Assembly: GCA_937860175.1 (NCBI GenBank) | Contig: CALMBJ010000168.1 | Span: forward strand, 1 to 6,910 | Direction of reading: 5' to 3' | Source: an uncultured Actinomycetes bacterium | GTDB taxonomy: Bacteria > Actinomycetota > Actinomycetes > Nanopelagicales > Nanopelagicaceae | DNA length: 6,910 nt | Part shown: in pieces, positions 5,181 through 6,910 of the stretch | How the letters are laid out: every line of letters begins with the position of its first letter | How positions within the stretch are numbered: the first letter of the stretch is position 1 | Program-made: the position numbers and the translations under genes | Notes under the pieces: generated by a model | Told to the model about the DNA's origin: nothing | Database searches by the model: none | What the model saw: the letters and a program-made list of their open reading frames with translations, nothing else

Positions 5181-6808
5181 TGCGCGTAATCATTATTGGT
5201 GGTGTCGCCGGAGGAATGTCAGCGGCAACACGTTTGCGTCGCTTAGATGAGTCAGCCGAGATCATTGTTCTCGAAAAGAGCGGTCATGTTTCTTATGCGA
5301 ACTGTGGCCTGCCTTATTACGTGGGTGGTGTGATTGAGAATGAGAAAGATCTTCTTTTGCAGACTCCAGCATCTTTGCATGCTCGTTTTCGCCTAGATGT
5401 TCGTGTCAGTACAGAGGTTCTAGCAATCAATCCAAGCAAAAAAACAGTAGCTGTTAAGAATCTGATCTCAGGTGAAAGCTCAGAGCTGGATTACGACAAG
5501 TTGATCTTGAGTCCTGGAGCATCACCAGTTGTTCCTCCAATTCCAGGCATCGAGCGCGGTATGACCCTTCGCACCGTCGAGGATGTTGAAAAAATCGCAG
5601 CAAGCGTTGGTAGAAAGCCAGCAAGTGCCGTTGTTATCGGAGGCGGATTTATTGGTGTTGAAATTGCCGAGAACCTTGTTCATCGCAATATTCCTACCGC
5701 TTTGGTTGAGGCAACTGATCAGGTGCTAATGCCTTTAGATCCAGAGCTTGCAACTCTGGTAGCAAATGAAATGCGTTCTAAAAAAGTTGATCTACGGCTT
5801 GGCTCAAGTGTCGTAAAGATTTCGGCTGATTCAGTAGAGCTTGCTAATGGGGAGCTACTTCCTGCAGAAATTGTCATTTTAGCGATCGGAGTCCGCCCAG
5901 AGATTGGCTTAGCAAAGGCTGCTGGCCTTGAAATTGGAGTTCGTAACGGAATCAAGGTTGATGATTTCAATCGCACCAGCAATGCAGATATCTATGCAGT
6001 CGGCGATGCAACTGAAAAAACAGATGCTTTAGATGGAAATGCAACGCTAGTTCCTCTTGCAAACCTAGCAAACCGCCATGGTCGCGTAGTTGCAGATCAC
6101 ATTTGTGGCTTAACTGTTCGCCCGGTAAAAACTATCGGAACTGCAATCGTTAAAGTATTTGATCTCATGATTGCAACTACTGGCTGGAATGAAAAGCGCC
6201 TTAAGGCTGCAAATATTCCGCACCAAGCAATTCATATTCATCCAAACTCTCATGCGGGCTACTACCCAGATGCGAAGCAGATGACTTTGAAGTTGATCTT
6301 TGATCCAAAGACTGGCGAGATTCTTGGAGCTCAAGGAGTTGGAGTTGATGGAGTCGATAAGCGAATCGATGTCATTGCAACTGCAATGCGTGGAGGAATT
6401 ACCGCACCAGAACTTGCTGATCTTGAACTTGCATATGCACCGCCATTTGGTTCTGCCAAGGATGCGGTAAACATGTTGGGCTACGTCGCTGAGAATGTAG
6501 TTTCCGGAGTTTCAAAGATTGCACAGTGGAGCGAGATTGATGAATACCGTGCCAAGGGTTATGAACTTCTTGATGTTCGCTCTGAATCAGAATGTGGCCG
6601 TGGAATCATTCCGGGGGCTATCAACATTCCAGTCGATGAAATTCGAGATCGATACTCAGAGTTAAAGAACAAAAACCTCTTGGTCAACTGCCAAGTTGGC
6701 TTGCGCGGTCACACCGCTTCAATGTTGCTAAAGGAGCTTGGTTTCAATCCGGTAAATCTAGATGGCGGATACCTCACCTGGAGCAACTCTCCAGCGGTGA
6801 GCAAATAA
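5180..6808 (+). CDS. CoA-disulfide/persulfide reductase with C-terminal rhodanese domain
   Basis: This 542-residue fusion resembles the CoADR-Rhd/Npsr type. The N-terminal FAD site is GGVAGG (residues 7-12). The single redox cysteine is C42 in NCGLPYYVGG, as in CoA-disulfide reductases, not the CxxxxC of glutathione reductase. The NAD(P) site is GGGFIG (154-159) and the second FAD motif is YAVGDAT (272-278). A dimerisation domain with HAGYYPDA and YAPPFGSAKD follows. The rhodanese domain spans about residues 450-540, with LLDVRSESE and the loop NCQVGLRG, active C504. Members reduce CoA disulfide, CoA-persulfide or other persulfides and polysulfides with NADH or NADPH, releasing sulfide; the rhodanese domain can pass sulfur to the flavin domain. 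The protein is cytoplasmic. The start overlaps the upstream stop by one base. The name cdr or npsr would fit, but the physiological substrate is undecided. Confidence 0.92.
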   Translation: MRVIIIGGVAGGMSAATRLRRLDESAEIIVLEKSGHVSYANCGLPYYVGGVIENEKDLLLQTPASLHARFRLDVRVSTEVLAINPSKKTVAVKNLISGESSELDYDKLILSPGASPVVPPIPGIERGMTLRTVEDVEKIAASVGRKPASAVVIGGGFIGVEIAENLVHRNIPTALVEATDQVLMPLDPELATLVANEMRSKKVDLRLGSSVVKISADSVELANGELLPAEIVILAIGVRPEIGLAKAAGLEIGVRNGIKVDDFNRTSNADIYAVGDATEKTDALDGNATLVPLANLANRHGRVVADHICGLTVRPVKTIGTAIVKVFDLMIATTGWNEKRLKAANIPHQAIHIHPNSHAGYYPDAKQMTLKLIFDPKTGEILGAQGVGVDGVDKRIDVIATAMRGGITAPELADLELAYAPPFGSAKDAVNMLGYVAENVVSGVSKIAQWSEIDEYRAKGYELLDVRSESECGRGIIPGAINIPVDEIRDRYSELKNKNLLVNCQVGLRGHTASMLLKELGFNPVNLDGGYLTWSNSPAVSK

Positions 6809-6824
6809 GAGAAAAGAGAGAATA

Positions 6825-6910
6825 ATGTGCAGTAGAACAACTTGTCGTAAATGCGGAAAGCCAAGCTGGTCAGGATGCGGTCAACACGTTGAAATCGCAC
6901 TCAAGGGCGT
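6825..6910 (+). CDS. Second cysteine-rich WSGCGxH protein, cut by window end
   Basis: Twenty-eight complete codons are visible before the sequence ends. They align without gaps to the protein at 4386, with 17 of 28 identical residues: C2, C7, C10, W15, S16, G17, C18, G19 and H21 are all kept. Differences are mostly between these positions (for example RKCGK in place of HICKK), as expected for a diverged paralogue under selection. The start is ATG 6825, 16 bases after the reductase stop, with a modest AGAGAG (6815-6820) as possible ribosome site. It probably belongs to the same operon and, if like its paralogue, should end within roughly ten more codons. Its function is unknown. Confidence 0.82.
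   Translation, partial: MCSRTTCRKCGKPSWSGCGQHVEIALKG

Overview
The window carries two adjacent, co-directional sulfur-metabolism operons, all on the + strand, preceded by 44 bases of sequencing adapter. The organism is most likely an actinobacterium with a small, streamlined genome, possibly a planktonic freshwater type. The reasons are a GC content in the mid-to-high 40s by eye, nearly zero intergenic space, and small cysteine-rich proteins with a WSGCGxH core, which I recall as typical of Actinobacteria. The taxonomic placement is inference.

Bases 1-44 are not biological. They match the tail of an Illumina P5/Nextera adapter, an 8-base i5 index and the Tn5 mosaic end. Genomic sequence starts at 45, inside a gene that has lost its 5' end.

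Bases 45-4326 form a tightly packed five-gene operon: suyA (partial), suyB, slcC, comC and suyZ. The gene junctions are a 22-base overlap, a 1-base overlap, then two abutting stop/start pairs. Together the genes give a route for 3-sulfolactate. SlcC-type and ComC-type dehydrogenases would interconvert (S)- and (R)-sulfolactate through 3-sulfopyruvate. SuyAB would cleave (R)-sulfolactate to pyruvate and sulfite. A SuyZ/YeiH-type membrane protein would export the inorganic sulfur anion. A strong hairpin sits at the suyB/slcC boundary, inside the first codons of slcC.

Bases 4323-6910 hold a second operon with the look of a persulfide/sulfane-sulfur response unit. It starts with a promoter whose -35 box overlaps the suyZ stop codon and whose spacer holds a perfect 16-base CsoR/CstR-type palindrome. 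The genes are a 37-residue cysteine-rich protein missed by ORF calling, a CstR-like regulator, a rhodanese lipoprotein, a CoA-disulfide/persulfide reductase with a C-terminal rhodanese domain, and a second copy of the cysteine-rich protein cut off by the window end. The leader can fold so that the first Shine-Dalgarno sequence is paired.

The inferred logic is that the first operon releases sulfite from an organosulfonate, while the second senses and handles reactive sulfur through persulfide transfer, reduction, or rhodanese-mediated formation of thiosulfate from sulfite. The least understood part is the pair of cysteine-rich microproteins. No rRNA, tRNA, CRISPR array, insertion sequence or clear intrinsic terminator was seen, and no gene-free stretch exceeds 300 bases.
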